Shown here: in pieces, positions 1 through 7,908 of the stretch
Numbering within the stretch: position 1 is the first letter of the stretch
How the letters are laid out: each line of letters starts with the position of its first letter
NCBI GenBank assembly: GCA_965222705.1
Contig: CBDCUO010000025.1
Coordinates: 10,005-74,004 of the forward strand
Reading direction: 5' to 3'
Origin: JAFMDF01 sp965222705
Lineage (GTDB): Bacteria > Bacteroidota > Bacteroidia > Chitinophagales > Saprospiraceae
DNA: 64,000 bases
Program-made: the position numbers and the translations under genes
The notes under the pieces: model-generated
Told to the model about the DNA's origin: nothing
What the model saw: the letters and a program-made list of their open reading frames with translations, nothing else
The model's database searches: none

Positions 1-901
1 CATAAACAAATCCAAATCGCCACTGTCTAAACAATAATCCTATATACGGAAGTACGGCATCTCCCGTTCTTAGATTACCGCCAATATCCAGTGCGAACTC
101 TTTTGTTCGAGCAGTATTCAGATGTATTCTAATAGCAGCACCCAGTATGACTTCCTGATATTCAGCTTGATACCTCATTAACCCATTAACTAAAAAATCA
201 AAATCATTTGATAACTTTAAAGCGCCTATCGCATAAATATCCTTTCTGACTGGAATATCTATAGTGCTATTTGCATAAAAATTTTGTGAGGGGGTGTTCA
301 AATGGTGTATGCCAATGCCGACATCCAACTTAGTCCGTCCATCATTCTTTTGAAAATGAAGGTTTAGTCCAATGCTGGAATCAAAAAAAACGGTTTTGGT
401 ATCTGTGAAGTTTTCTCTTGTATCTAGTGAGGGATTAAAGACTTCTCCGTCAAACTGATTGTCAAAGGTCAAATCTTGTAACTTAAAAGAACGTTGCCCA
501 AGACCAATTTGTCCACCGACAGAAGCAAAAACTGCTTTATGCAATTGCTTCGTAAAAGAAAGAATGCCATTAAAATGGTTCAAAGTCCAGTCTGAATCCC
601 CGGCCTGATCGTGGCTAAACAATAATCCAACTCCAAAATAACCATTTTTTACCTTAAATGGCGACCATTTGGAATCAAATGCACCTGAAAAAGTAGAATA
701 ATTGACTGGAACGGAAGCCCATTGGCTTTTATAGGTACCAAAAAAACGCATATCTTCTTTGGCGACTCCTGCCAATCCAGGGCTCAACTCAAGAGGTGTA
801 TTCCAAAATTGAGAAAAATGAATATCCTGCGCCAGCAGAGGAAGGGATACCAGCAATGAAAAAAGCCAAGCAATCAGGGGTTGATGTCGTTTTTTTTTCA
901 A
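1..901 (-). CDS. PorP/SprF family type IX secretion system membrane protein (3' end cut off by window)
   Basis: The minus strand reads an uninterrupted frame from a TTG at 901 down to the window edge (300 codons, no stop reached). It opens with a basic n-region, a hydrophobic segment ending LPLLAQ and then DIHFSQFWNTPLELSPGLAG. That block right after the signal peptide is the hallmark of PorP/SprF proteins: the 'F(S)QF..nPl.lNPAlaG' pattern. These outer-membrane beta-barrels belong to, or associate with, the type IX secretion/gliding machinery and often pair with PorE-like or adhesin proteins. Later blocks such as YKSQW and alternating beta-strand residues (GVGLLFSHDQAGD) fit the family. The family is usually about 300-340 residues, so only the last few strands should be missing. 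TTG is the only start that keeps a complete signal peptide; the first ATG lies inside the mature barrel. Partners lie outside the window. Confidence 0.85.
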   Translation of the reverse strand, partial: MKKKRHQPLIAWLFSLLVSLPLLAQDIHFSQFWNTPLELSPGLAGVAKEDMRFFGTYKSQWASVPVNYSTFSGAFDSKWSPFKVKNGYFGVGLLFSHDQAGDSDWTLNHFNGILSFTKQLHKAVFASVGGQIGLGQRSFKLQDLTFDNQFDGEVFNPSLDTRENFTDTKTVFFDSSIGLNLHFQKNDGRTKLDVGIGIHHLNTPSQNFYANSTIDIPVRKDIYAIGALKLSNDFDFLVNGLMRYQAEYQEVILGAAIRIHLNTARTKEFALDIGGNLRTGDAVLPYIGLLFRQWRFGFVY

Positions 902-1320
902 GGCCACAGAGCTTTTGGTGAAAAAATATATTTATCACAAAATGGTTTGGCTCAAGATTGCTTATTTAGCTGATAGTATAAAATCTTAGATAATTACTTA
1001 GGTATAAGTTAGGAAGTGTTTTTTCACTGAATTAGCCTAAAAAGTGTCCTACCTTTAGAAAAAACGACACCCTTCTGCCTTACTTTACTTCCTAACTTAA
1101 TACTTCATGCTTCCGTAGTTACAATTCCAGTTAATTTTCAAAGCTTATAATACGAAAATAAAATAAAAAAGGTTTTATTATGTAATACATTTAAAATGAG
1201 AAATTTACAAATCTTATGGAGAAATTTGTAAGAAAATGTTCATTTAGCAATTTTTAAAGGATAATTTTGCCTATCATATTTGACAATATAGACTACAAAT
1301 TAAGCGCTGCCATAAAATCT
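902..1320. other. Intergenic region between divergent porP/sprF and glycosyltransferase
   Basis: This AT-rich stretch separates two divergently transcribed genes and must hold both promoters. I see no convincing ORF, RNA gene or strong inverted repeat. A TTG at 1267 is in frame with the glycosyltransferase, but the 18 extra codons it would add do not resemble the family N-terminus. Confidence 0.5.
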
Positions 1321-2232
1321 ATGCTCTCTATTCTCTTACCCATATACAACTTTAATGTAATAGAATTAGTCAATACCCTTCGTCAACAATGCGAATCTAA
1401 TCAAATTGAGTTTGAAATACTTTGTTTTGATGATTACTCTAAAGCATCTTTTAGAAAAGAAAATAAATTTATCCGTCAGCTTTCGAAGGTTCACTATAAA
1501 GAATTGCCAGAGAATTTAGGAAGGGCAAAAATTAGAAATTTATTGGGTCAAACTGCAAAATATGATTATCTCCTCTTTCTGGATTGTGATTCAAAAATAA
1601 CTAACAAGAATTATATTAAAAACTATATTGAAAAACTACAGCCCAAAACTTTGCTCTACGGCGGTCGAAAATATCCCCCTCTCCCACCAAGCAATAGTCA
1701 ATATTTATTACATTATTATTTTGGAAAAAATAGAGAGGAAACTCTAACTGAGGAAAATAAAATATCGCCTTATTACTCTTTTATGTCTAATAATTTTGTA
1801 ATCTCTCGAAGCTTGTTTTTAAGCATTTTATTTGATAAGCACATTGATAGCTATGGGCACGAAGACACTTTATTTGGGTTGGAGCTTCAAAAAAAACAGA
1901 TTCAAATAGTGCATTTGGAGAATTCCGTAGAGCATCTTGGATTAGAAAAAAGGGAGCAGTTTTTAACCAAACAAAAGCAAGCAATTGCGAATCTTTATCA
2001 ATTGCACCAAAAAGAACCCTTACTGGAAACCAAATTGCTACAAACATTTGTTTGGTGTAAAAAATGGAAAATGAAGAGCCTTGTATTTTTCATTTTGGAT
2101 TTTTTATATCCATTCATTTTTAAACGACTAAAGGCTAAACGTCCTCGTTTGCTTTTCCTCGATTTATATAAATTGCATTATTTACTTAAAATAGACCAAT
2201 CAAAAAATGAACCTTACACTCTACCAAGTTGA
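1321..2232 (+). CDS. Family 2 glycosyltransferase
   Basis: Predicted GT-A glycosyltransferase of 303 residues that transfers a sugar from a nucleotide donor, probably to a cell-surface glycan; donor and acceptor cannot be read from sequence. The N-terminus MLSILLPIYN is the classic GT2 beta-1 strand and marks the ATG at 1321 as the start; an in-frame TTG 54 bases upstream only adds an unrelated tail. A conserved NLGRAKIRN segment (about residues 65-73) precedes the metal-binding DxD-like motif in FLDCDSK (about D88 and D90). GHEDTLFG further on carries the ED pair expected at the catalytic base position. The C-terminal 90 residues are basic and partly hydrophobic (VFFILDFLYPFIF), suggesting peripheral membrane contact. 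The gene overlaps the next one by 26 bases, so the two are probably co-translated. Confidence 0.85.
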   Translation: MLSILLPIYNFNVIELVNTLRQQCESNQIEFEILCFDDYSKASFRKENKFIRQLSKVHYKELPENLGRAKIRNLLGQTAKYDYLLFLDCDSKITNKNYIKNYIEKLQPKTLLYGGRKYPPLPPSNSQYLLHYYFGKNREETLTEENKISPYYSFMSNNFVISRSLFLSILFDKHIDSYGHEDTLFGLELQKKQIQIVHLENSVEHLGLEKREQFLTKQKQAIANLYQLHQKEPLLETKLLQTFVWCKKWKMKSLVFFILDFLYPFIFKRLKAKRPRLLFLDLYKLHYLLKIDQSKNEPYTLPS

Positions 2233-2992
2233 TGCTTTTACCAACCAATTATTTGGCGGAAACCCCGCTGCTGTTTGTCCCTTGACCGAATGGCTACCCA
2301 ACGAGGTGATGCAAAAAATCGCTTTGGAAAATAATTTATCCGAAACTGCTTTCATTATACCAGAAGGCAACAATTTTCACATCCGATGGTTTACCCCTGC
2401 TTTGGAAGTAGATTTATGTGGCCATGCTACCTTGGCAACTGCCCATATATTTTTCACAGAATTAGGATTTGATAAGAAAAAAATCGTTTTTAATTCCAAA
2501 AGCGGGCTTTTGTCGGTCAGGAAAGAAGAAAATTATTATACAATGGATTTTCCCGCAGACAAAATTAACCAAACTTCCACGCCATCAGAAATTTTACAGG
2601 GGTTGGGCATTACTCCTCTAGCTACTTTTAAAGGAAAAGACGATTACATGGTTATTTTGAAAGATCAAAAAAGCATAGCCAATTTAAAGCCTGATTTTGC
2701 CAAATTGGCTGAATTGAAAACAGCGAGGGGCGTTATAACTACAGCAAAAGGCGATAGCGTAGATTTTGTGTCTAGGTGCTTTTTTCCTACATCGGGCATC
2801 AATGAAGACCCTGTTACCGGCTCTGCACATACTACTATGATCCCTTATTGGAGTAAAGAACTAGGAAAAAAACAGTTGGTTGCCCAACAAATTTCCGCTA
2901 GAGGAGGTTTAATTTATGGTCACTTCAAAGAAGAACGGGTGGATATAAGTGGAAACGCTGTGACTTACTTGAAAGGAAGCATTTTTCTGTAA
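2207..2992 (+). CDS. PhzF family isomerase/epimerase
   Basis: A 261-residue protein of the PhzF/diaminopimelate-epimerase fold. The opening NLTLYQVDAFTNQLFGGNPAAV is diagnostic. The catalytic glutamate lies in NLSETAF (E46), and the two-lobed fold is marked by CGHATLA (71-77) and NEDPVTGSAH (199-208), both standard PhzF motifs. PhzF itself isomerises trans-2,3-dihydro-3-hydroxyanthranilate, but most relatives are housekeeping enzymes of unknown substrate. No phenazine genes are nearby, so phenazine synthesis should not be inferred. The start ATG lies inside the end of the upstream glycosyltransferase, which implies translational coupling. The downstream exonuclease begins 22 bases after the stop and may share the transcript. 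Confidence 0.88.
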   Translation: MNLTLYQVDAFTNQLFGGNPAAVCPLTEWLPNEVMQKIALENNLSETAFIIPEGNNFHIRWFTPALEVDLCGHATLATAHIFFTELGFDKKKIVFNSKSGLLSVRKEENYYTMDFPADKINQTSTPSEILQGLGITPLATFKGKDDYMVILKDQKSIANLKPDFAKLAELKTARGVITTAKGDSVDFVSRCFFPTSGINEDPVTGSAHTTMIPYWSKELGKKQLVAQQISARGGLIYGHFKEERVDISGNAVTYLKGSIFL

Positions 2993-3014
2993 AACTTTAC
3001 TTTATTTTTCCAGT

Positions 3015-3557
3015 ATGAAGTTCATTATTTTTGATTTGGAGGCTACCTGTTGGAGGGGGCGCCCTCCTGGTTACAGGCAGGAAACAATCGAGATCGGGGC
3101 AATAAAAATCAATAATTTTGGAGAAATCGAAGGGCAGTTCAATCGCTTCATCAAGCCAGTGATCAATCCCTATTTATCTTCTTTTTGCATGGAGCTAACA
3201 TCTATTAGCCAAGCACAGATAAACCGAGCAAACAAATTTCCTGCGGTAATTGAAGCTTTTCAAGACTGGATAGACATTTTTGAAACGGATTATTTGCTCT
3301 GTTCATGGGGAAATTTTGATAAAAACGCCCTAATCAAGGATTGTTTATTGCATGATCTAGATTGCGATTGGCTAGAAGAACATATTAATTTAAAGCGACA
3401 ATATCAGGAAATAAAGCGCTTGAAAAAAGCGAGAGGTTTAAGAACGGCTGTAGAAAAGGAAGGGTTCGAGTTTACTGGCATCCATCACCGAGGAATTGCA
3501 GACGCTGAAAATTTGGCAAAAGTATTTAGAAAATACTTGGACGAGTGGAGATTTTGA
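3015..3557 (+). CDS. DEDDh 3'-5' exonuclease (ERI1/KapD-like)
   Basis: A 180-residue RNase-T-fold exonuclease. All catalytic motifs are visible: ExoI FDLEATCW (D7, E9), ExoII GNFDKNAL (D102) and ExoIII HHRGIADAENLA (H158, D163). The DLEATCW form with a following Gly/Pro-rich loop is typical of the ERI1/KapD subgroup, which trims single-stranded 3' ends of RNA or DNA. The length matches a stand-alone catalytic domain with no extra nucleic-acid-binding module. The substrate is unknown. The start ATG follows the phzF stop by 22 bases. The protein is probably cytoplasmic, as there is no signal peptide or membrane segment. Confidence 0.85.
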   Translation: MKFIIFDLEATCWRGRPPGYRQETIEIGAIKINNFGEIEGQFNRFIKPVINPYLSSFCMELTSISQAQINRANKFPAVIEAFQDWIDIFETDYLLCSWGNFDKNALIKDCLLHDLDCDWLEEHINLKRQYQEIKRLKKARGLRTAVEKEGFEFTGIHHRGIADAENLAKVFRKYLDEWRF

Positions 3558-3653
3558 GTTCGGTTAGTTTTGCAACCGGCTGCCCAAGCCAGAATCCGGC
3601 TTATAATTTGTTTTTAGGTATGATCCTTGCCTGTTTTTATCAAACACGTTATC

Positions 3654-3884
3654 ATGAAATTTGAACTTCACAACGACTCAGAAAGTGAGCATATTCACCT
3701 CTGTGAAAGTAACCGAAATGGGGACTGGCTCATTTTTACCTGCCCTAAATGCCCTGATTATGAACGACGACTAAATTGGAAAACTGGGGAAATGCATCTA
3801 AAAGAAGGAAAGGACGAGATGATCCTACACCGCGGTTCCTTTCTTCCGATAGGATTAGAAGGAGATTATTCTACTTTGAATTAG
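3654..3884 (+). CDS. Small hypothetical protein with a CxxC motif
   Basis: A 76-residue protein starting MKFELHNDSESEHIHLCE. I do not recognise the family. It holds a CPKC pair (C30, C33) followed by PDYERRLNW, and an upstream HIHLC cluster (H13, H15, C17), so a small zinc-ribbon-like site is possible. The remainder is charged and ends LPIGLEGDYSTLN. The ATG at 3654 is preferred over an in-frame TTG at 3627 because it gives a compact, natural N-terminus. It follows the exonuclease by 96 bases on the same strand and lies just before the 3' end of the oppositely oriented tmRNA gene. Confidence 0.6.
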   Translation: MKFELHNDSESEHIHLCESNRNGDWLIFTCPKCPDYERRLNWKTGEMHLKEGKDEMILHRGSFLPIGLEGDYSTLN

Positions 3885-3977
3885 GCTGGCCACCAATCGT
3901 TCCACGCAGAAGATAGTTGGTTGAATTGTATTTTGAAAGTGGATGATTGCATTGATTCTGATTAGTTTTATCTATTG

Positions 3978-4349
3978 TGGAGCCGGGGGGAGTCGAACCC
4001 CCGTCCAGACAAAGCTCTAAATAGCTTTCTACATGCTTAGTTATCCATTAGATTGTCGAGTAAAAGGGAGATCGAATAACGCACCTTCTTTTACCTTATC
4101 TCCTGAATTTCGCTAAATAGCCGGAGCAGTCTATTCAACTAGCCTGAGGGTTGGTTGATGGGCGGTACGCTGTATATCAGACATCAAGCGCAGGGCCCAA
4201 AGGCTTTCTAAGACCTAGTCTTAGGCAGCCATAGCTAATTGACGATTGCCAATTAAAAAGTTTGATTACCATTTGATAACGGAGTGAGCGATCCTGCTCC
4301 GGCATGCTTACTATAAAGTAATCTTTCCTGTCGATTCCAATACGGCCCC
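3978..4349 (-). ncRNA. ssrA: Transfer-messenger RNA (tmRNA)
   Basis: On the minus strand the RNA starts GGGGCCG (from 4349) and ends CGGCTCC plus discriminator A (to 3978). These form a 7-bp acceptor stem with one G-U pair. The T-arm GGGGGTTCGACTCCCCC lies just inside the 3' end. The total length of about 372 nt fits a one-piece tmRNA. CCA is not encoded. A short reading frame at 4250-4221 encodes G-N-R-Q-L-A-M-A-A followed by TAA, which fits the expected position and hydrophobic ending of a proteolysis tag. The RNA rescues ribosomes stalled on broken mRNAs together with SmpB; smpB is not in the window. Any apparent protein frame across this gene is spurious. Confidence 0.95.
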
Positions 4350-4366
4350 ATAAAGTAAACTGTATG

Positions 4367-4374
4367 TAAAGGTA
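4367..4374 (-). promoter_or_regulatory. Possible -7 box of the ssrA promoter
   Basis: The minus strand reads TACCTTTA here, one base from the Bacteroidota -7 consensus TAnnTTTG. It lies 17 bases upstream of the mature tmRNA 5' end, leaving room for a short leader removed by RNase P. No clear TTG is seen at the -33 position, so this is a tentative call. Confidence 0.35.
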
Positions 4375-4407
4375 CAAACTTTTCGAAGGGAGAAAAAGTT
4401 CCTAACT

Positions 4408-4447
4408 AAAAAAAGGTACTTGACCCATAAGCAGATCAAGTACCTTT
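4408..4447 (-). terminator. Intrinsic terminator of the transcript carrying the 123-residue secreted protein
   Basis: Positions 4412-4423 (AAAGGTACTTGA) and 4436-4447 (TCAAGTACCTTT) form a perfect 12-bp stem with a 12-nt loop. On the minus strand the hairpin runs directly into a seven-T tract (complement of 4408-4414). It therefore ends transcription coming from the repeat-rich region upstream (5.7 to 4.45 kb), just before the ssrA promoter region. Confidence 0.85.
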
Positions 4448-4586
4448 GAATTCCGTATTAAAACTCAAGACTATTCTAATACTCGTTAAGTCGATTTTTC
4501 GGCGAAACGTTCGCCTTTTGTAATGAAAATAGAGTGTTTGTTCCTAGTGATGCTTTACTGTGAGTGTTTGCTCACGTTGCGATTTT

Positions 4587-4989
4587 CTCTTAGTAGTTAT
4601 TTGCTCTAGCGTTGTCTGAAGGTTAGATTAATCTTCGATTCTCAAAAAATGGTGTGTTTGCCCTTAATGATTGCTTCGTGTAGGTGTTTGTTATAATGTC
4701 GTTTTAGTGTTTTTGTGAATATTTGTCTTCGTTCTTGATTCTCTCTTAGTAGTTATTTGCTCTAGCGTTGTCTGAAGGTTAGATTAATCTTCGATTCTCA
4801 AAAAAATGGTGTGTTTGCCCTTAATGATTGCTTCGTGTAGGTGTTTGTTATAATGTCGTTTTAGTGTTTTTGTGAATATTTGTCTTCGTTCTTGATTCTC
4901 TCTTAGTAGTTATTTGCTCTAGCGTTGTCTGAAGGTTAGATTAATCTTCGATTCTCAAAAAATGGTGTGTTTGCCCTTAATGATTGCTT
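4587..4989. repeat. Tandem repeat, 156/157-bp unit, about 2.6 copies
   Basis: A unit starting CTCTTAGTAGTTATTTGC begins at 4587, 4743 and 4900. Copies 1 and 2 differ only by one extra A in an A-run near 4800, giving periods of 156 and 157. Copy 3 matches until 4989 and then diverges. Near-identity implies recent duplication or homogenisation. Each unit contains two GTGTTTG heptamers 30 bp apart and the palindrome AGATTAATCT. No sizeable ORF runs through it on either strand. It sits in the presumed 3' untranslated part of the minus-strand transcript. Confidence 0.9.
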
Positions 4990-5098
4990 TCTCATGTTTG
5001 CTCAAGTGATGCTGTAGTGTATTGTGTAAGTGTTCGATTTGTCTTTGCAAAGGATAGTGTTCACTCAAAATGTTTACGCTCTTTTGCTAAGTAGTGTA

Positions 5099-5470
5099 TT
5101 ATTCCACAGAAAAAGGATTTTCAATAAAGTTTTTGTTAGCAGTAATCAAGGTAATTAGATAATCTCCCTGTTCCAACTGATTCAAATCTACTTCATAAAT
5201 GCTATCGTCTGCAAGATCATTCACTTTGTCTTCTAGTATAATGGTCTTTTCTTTTGATACCTTGACGGCTACTAATTTTTCGCTAACTTCCTTAAAATCA
5301 ATCAGTAAAATTTTATTTTCGGGATCTTGATAAAAAATATTTCCAGTAGTAATAGGGCCAAAAGTCATGTCAGTTCCTTGTAATTGCACGGGAGGGATAT
5401 TTTCACTAAAAACAATAGTAGTAAAAGTAGTGATCAATATGATAGTAAGGCTTAGGGCAATCATTCTCAT
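5099..5470 (-). CDS. Small secreted protein, DUF3244-like C-terminal beta domain
   Basis: A 123-residue protein with a clear signal peptide (MRMIALSLTIILITTFTTIVFS, cleavage probably near residue 22). The mature part is a beta-rich domain ending DLNQLEQGDYLITLITANKNF..NPFSVE. The 'L..G.Y.I.I......F...F.' ending resembles DUF3244 and type IX sorting domains, but the typical GKxxV core is replaced by VSEKLVAVKVSKEKTI, so no exact family is claimed. The start ATG at 5470 begins the signal peptide. The gene sits inside a predicted 1.25-kb transcript with a roughly 190-nt leader and a roughly 690-nt 3' region, both rich in CAAACAC motifs. Its function is unknown. The strong promoter, its own terminator and the oversized untranslated regions suggest high or post-transcriptionally controlled expression. 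Confidence 0.75.
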   Translation of the reverse strand: MRMIALSLTIILITTFTTIVFSENIPPVQLQGTDMTFGPITTGNIFYQDPENKILLIDFKEVSEKLVAVKVSKEKTIILEDKVNDLADDSIYEVDLNQLEQGDYLITLITANKNFIENPFSVE

Positions 5471-5669
5471 TGCTTTTAAACTTTAGATTAAACAATTATC
5501 AGTTAAAAAAAATCAGGGAGCCTAATTTTCAAAACGGAGAGTAAGTGTTTGTAAATAGTATTTGTTTTAAGAAAAGAGGGATGTAGGTAAGTGTGTGCCT
5601 TTAGTTTTTATCTAATTTGGGGAGATTATAGTGGAGGAGAAATTTGGGTGTGTGTTTGTTTGACAATTC

Positions 5670-5700
5670 AAAAGTATAACGATTGGGTGTCACTGTCAAG
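5670..5700 (-). promoter_or_regulatory. Bacteroidota-type promoter for the small secreted protein transcript
   Basis: The minus strand carries TTG (5700-5698), a 20-nt spacer, then TACTTTTG (5677-5670). This is the best match in the window to the phylum consensus TTG-N19-20-TAnnTTTG. Transcription would start near 5663 and read through the gene at 5470-5099 to the terminator at 4447-4408. Confidence 0.7.
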
Positions 5701-6240
5701 CGCGTTGCAATTTTTTTTTTGAAAAACCTCCAAAATGTTATTTTTTACAAGTCATTGTGACAGTGTTACTTATGCAAATGGAATCATATTATTAGAAAAC
5801 TCACATTATAATTTGCTTATAATCAACCTATTAATAAAACAGCATTAAAGAATGGTAAAAAAAATAGTCCGTTTCGATTCCTACAAATTTTTTTTTCTAT
5901 TAATTGTAAATAACTATCATAAGTACAAATAGCTCCTCAGTAATTCAATTTTGTGACAGCTTTTTAAAAATTAATGCTAAATAAAAAATTATTCAAATAT
6001 CTGATAACCAATTGCTTAATGTCAATTATTAATAATTTTATCTATTTCCTTTGTGATTAGCAAAAAAAGGGCTTCGTTAAGAATGATTAGCCTAAAAAGC
6101 CCCGTCACAAAATATTAACTTTAAAATCAAAGCAAAGGGCATAAGCTTTCTCAAGCTTAAAAAGCTAAAAATAAAATATTGGATTGCATGCTAAAAAACA
6201 GTGATTAATTCCTTTATTTTGCACCAAACTTATCCAATTT
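5701..6240. other. AT-rich intergenic region upstream of glpK
   Basis: No ORF or RNA gene is evident. It contains a pair of 8-base inverted repeats about 60 bases apart (CACTGTCA near 5690 and TGACAGTG near 5758), long T and A tracts, and a TATTTTGC block at 6215-6222 upstream of glpK that is one base short of the -7 consensus. The glpK promoter presumably lies at the right end. Confidence 0.4.
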
Positions 6241-7728
6241 ATGAAATACATTCTAGCCCTCGATCAAGGAACTACCAGTTCAAGAGCCATTTTATTTGAT
6301 AAGAATGGGAGCATCGCTGCTGTTGAACAACAAGAATTTACCCAAATATTTCCTCAACCAGGCTGGGTAGAGCACAATGCTCAAGAAATCTGGCAAACCC
6401 AACTGAAAGTGGCACAGGAGGTTTTAAAAAATAATGGCATAGTTCCTGAGCAAATTAATGCCATCGGAATCACTAATCAAAGGGAAACAACGGTCCTTTG
6501 GGATAAAAAAACCGGCGAGCCAATCCATAATGCGATTGTTTGGCAAGACCGCCGAACAGCCCCCTTTTGTGACGAACTAAAAGCAGAGGGCTGGGAATCT
6601 TATATTAAAAAGAATACAGGCTTGGTGATTGATGCCTATTTTTCGGGCACTAAGGTTAAGTGGTTGCTGGACCAGGTCCCGGGAGCGAGAAAAAAAGCTG
6701 AAAAAGGTGAATTGCTATTTGGTACTATTGATAGCTGGCTAGTTTGGCTATTGACAGGAGGGAAGCAACACGTCACCGACTATAGCAATGCTTCTCGCAC
6801 CTTGCTGTATAATATAAGAGATTTGAAATGGGACAAAAAAATCCTACAGCGATTTGATATCCCTGAAGCAATTCTACCCAAGGTCCAACCTTCTAGCCAT
6901 GTTTACGGAAAAACAGATAAGAAACTATTGGGGGCAACTATCCCCGTTGCTGGTATGGCTGGGGATCAGCAAGCGGCTCTTTTCGGACAGGCTTGCATCG
7001 AAAAAGGAATGGCAAAAAACACCTATGGCACAGGTTGTTTTATGCTCATGAATACTGGAGAAAAACCAGTAGAGTCCAAATCTGGTCTATTGACAACCAT
7101 TGCCTGGGGCATTGATGGAAAAGTGAGCTATGCGCTGGAAGGAAGCGTTTTTATCGCTGGCGCAGCCATTCAGTGGCTGAGGGATGGCTTGAAAATATTA
7201 GATGCCGCTCCTGATTCAGAATTTTTTGCCAACAAAGTGGCAGATAATGGCGGAGTATATGTGGTCCCTGCTTTTGCAGGACTGGGAGCGCCTTATTGGG
7301 ATATGTATGCCAGAGGGGCTATTTTTGGGTTAACTAGAGGTTCTAATAAATCACACATCGTGCGAGCTACTTTGGAGTCTCTAGCTTATCAAACCAAAGA
7401 CGTCCTAGAGGCAATGGAAAAAGACTCGGGTGTACCTTTAGCTTCTTTGCGAGTTGATGGGGGAGCAAGTGCCAATAATTTATTAATGCAATTTCAGTCA
7501 GATATTTTAAATACAAAAGTAGAACGTCCAAAAATTATTGAAACCACTGCACTTGGAGCCGCTTACTTGGCTGGGCTGGCTACTGGTTTTTGGACAAAAA
7601 AGGAAATTACCACCGGCTGGCAGTTAGATAGCGCATTTAAACCCAAAATGGCTGCCGAAGAGCGAACCTCTCTGTACAAAGGCTGGCAAAAAGCAGTCAA
7701 ACGAGCCATGGAATGGGAGAAGGACTAA
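6241..7728 (+). CDS. glpK: Glycerol kinase
   Basis: This 495-residue FGGY-family kinase phosphorylates glycerol to sn-glycerol-3-phosphate with ATP in the cytoplasm, feeding phospholipid synthesis and glycolysis. The phosphate-binding loop is LDQGTTSSRA (D8, T11, T12). The glycerol-binding blocks NQRETTVLWD and VWQDRRT are present, as are the ATP-side blocks AGDQQAALFG and TYGTGCFMLMNTG. The FGGY signature region reads DGGASANNLLMQFQSDIL. Length and motif order match bacterial GlpK (about 500 residues) with no gaps. No glpF or glpD gene is adjacent, so it appears to be a single-gene unit, and the next genes run on the other strand. The ATG at 6241 directly precedes the conserved N-terminus. 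Confidence 0.97.
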   Translation: MKYILALDQGTTSSRAILFDKNGSIAAVEQQEFTQIFPQPGWVEHNAQEIWQTQLKVAQEVLKNNGIVPEQINAIGITNQRETTVLWDKKTGEPIHNAIVWQDRRTAPFCDELKAEGWESYIKKNTGLVIDAYFSGTKVKWLLDQVPGARKKAEKGELLFGTIDSWLVWLLTGGKQHVTDYSNASRTLLYNIRDLKWDKKILQRFDIPEAILPKVQPSSHVYGKTDKKLLGATIPVAGMAGDQQAALFGQACIEKGMAKNTYGTGCFMLMNTGEKPVESKSGLLTTIAWGIDGKVSYALEGSVFIAGAAIQWLRDGLKILDAAPDSEFFANKVADNGGVYVVPAFAGLGAPYWDMYARGAIFGLTRGSNKSHIVRATLESLAYQTKDVLEAMEKDSGVPLASLRVDGGASANNLLMQFQSDILNTKVERPKIIETTALGAAYLAGLATGFWTKKEITTGWQLDSAFKPKMAAEERTSLYKGWQKAVKRAMEWEKD

Positions 7729-7906
7729 AAGTTTGTTTGGAAGTATTCATTTGGGTCGCAAAATCCAGTCTTTTAAAGCCTCTCTTCGTACTACTTTTTA
7801 GCTTATAATCCTGTCGTGTACACTGAAAAGCGAGCCTTAGAAAATCCAAAACCTGTTCCTGCTCATGCGAAATCGCTATCAGAGCATTGTCCCCAAAAGG
7901 TTCCAT
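7697..7906 (-). CDS. Small hypothetical protein coupled to the CHAT-like gene
   Basis: A 69-residue frame whose ATG (7906) lies two bases after the TAA of the upstream CHAT-like gene, a spacing typical of translationally coupled genes. The first 45 residues (MEPFGDNALIAISHEQEQVLDFLRL...) look helical and the tail is polar. I do not recognise the family. Its 3' end overlaps the glpK 3' end by 32 bases on the opposite strand. If real, it is a candidate partner of the CHAT-like protein. If not, the region 7729-7908 is simply the tail of that mRNA. The call rests on the junction and on the protein-like composition only. Confidence 0.5.
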   Translation of the reverse strand: MEPFGDNALIAISHEQEQVLDFLRLAFQCTRQDYKLKSSTKRGFKRLDFATQMNTSKQTFSPSPIPWLV

Positions 7907-7908
7907 TG

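Larger units (their letters stand above)
4534..5659 (-). repeat. Dispersed CAAACAC motif array around the small secreted-protein gene
   Basis: On the minus strand the heptamer CAAACAC occurs exactly nine times: at 4534, 4564, 4654, 4684, 4811, 4841, 4967, 5545 and 5653 (leftmost base on the plus strand). Near-matches occur at 4994 and around 5025. Seven exact copies lie 3' of the 5099-5470 gene and two lie in its 5' leader; none is inside the coding sequence. Three pairs have the same 30-bp spacing (4534/4564, 4654/4684, 4811/4841), only two of which belong to the 156-bp tandem copies. All copies fall between the promoter at about 5670-5700 and the terminator at 4408-4447, so they would be carried in one RNA. 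Confidence 0.75.

Noticed and set aside
2207..2992. Phenazine biosynthesis
   Set aside because: Only a PhzF-fold enzyme is present; none of the other phz genes occurs, and most PhzF relatives have other roles.
3554..3561. GAGTTCGG repeated in three intergenic regions (3554, 8711, 63854)
   Set aside because: Eight bases only and different surroundings; likely chance or part of unrelated terminators.
4177..4377. A 66-residue minus-strand frame
   Set aside because: It lies inside the tmRNA gene; the RNA structure and tag frame fully explain this sequence.
4587..4989. CRISPR-like array
   Set aside because: The repeat is 156 bp in direct tandem with no spacers, and no cas gene is present.
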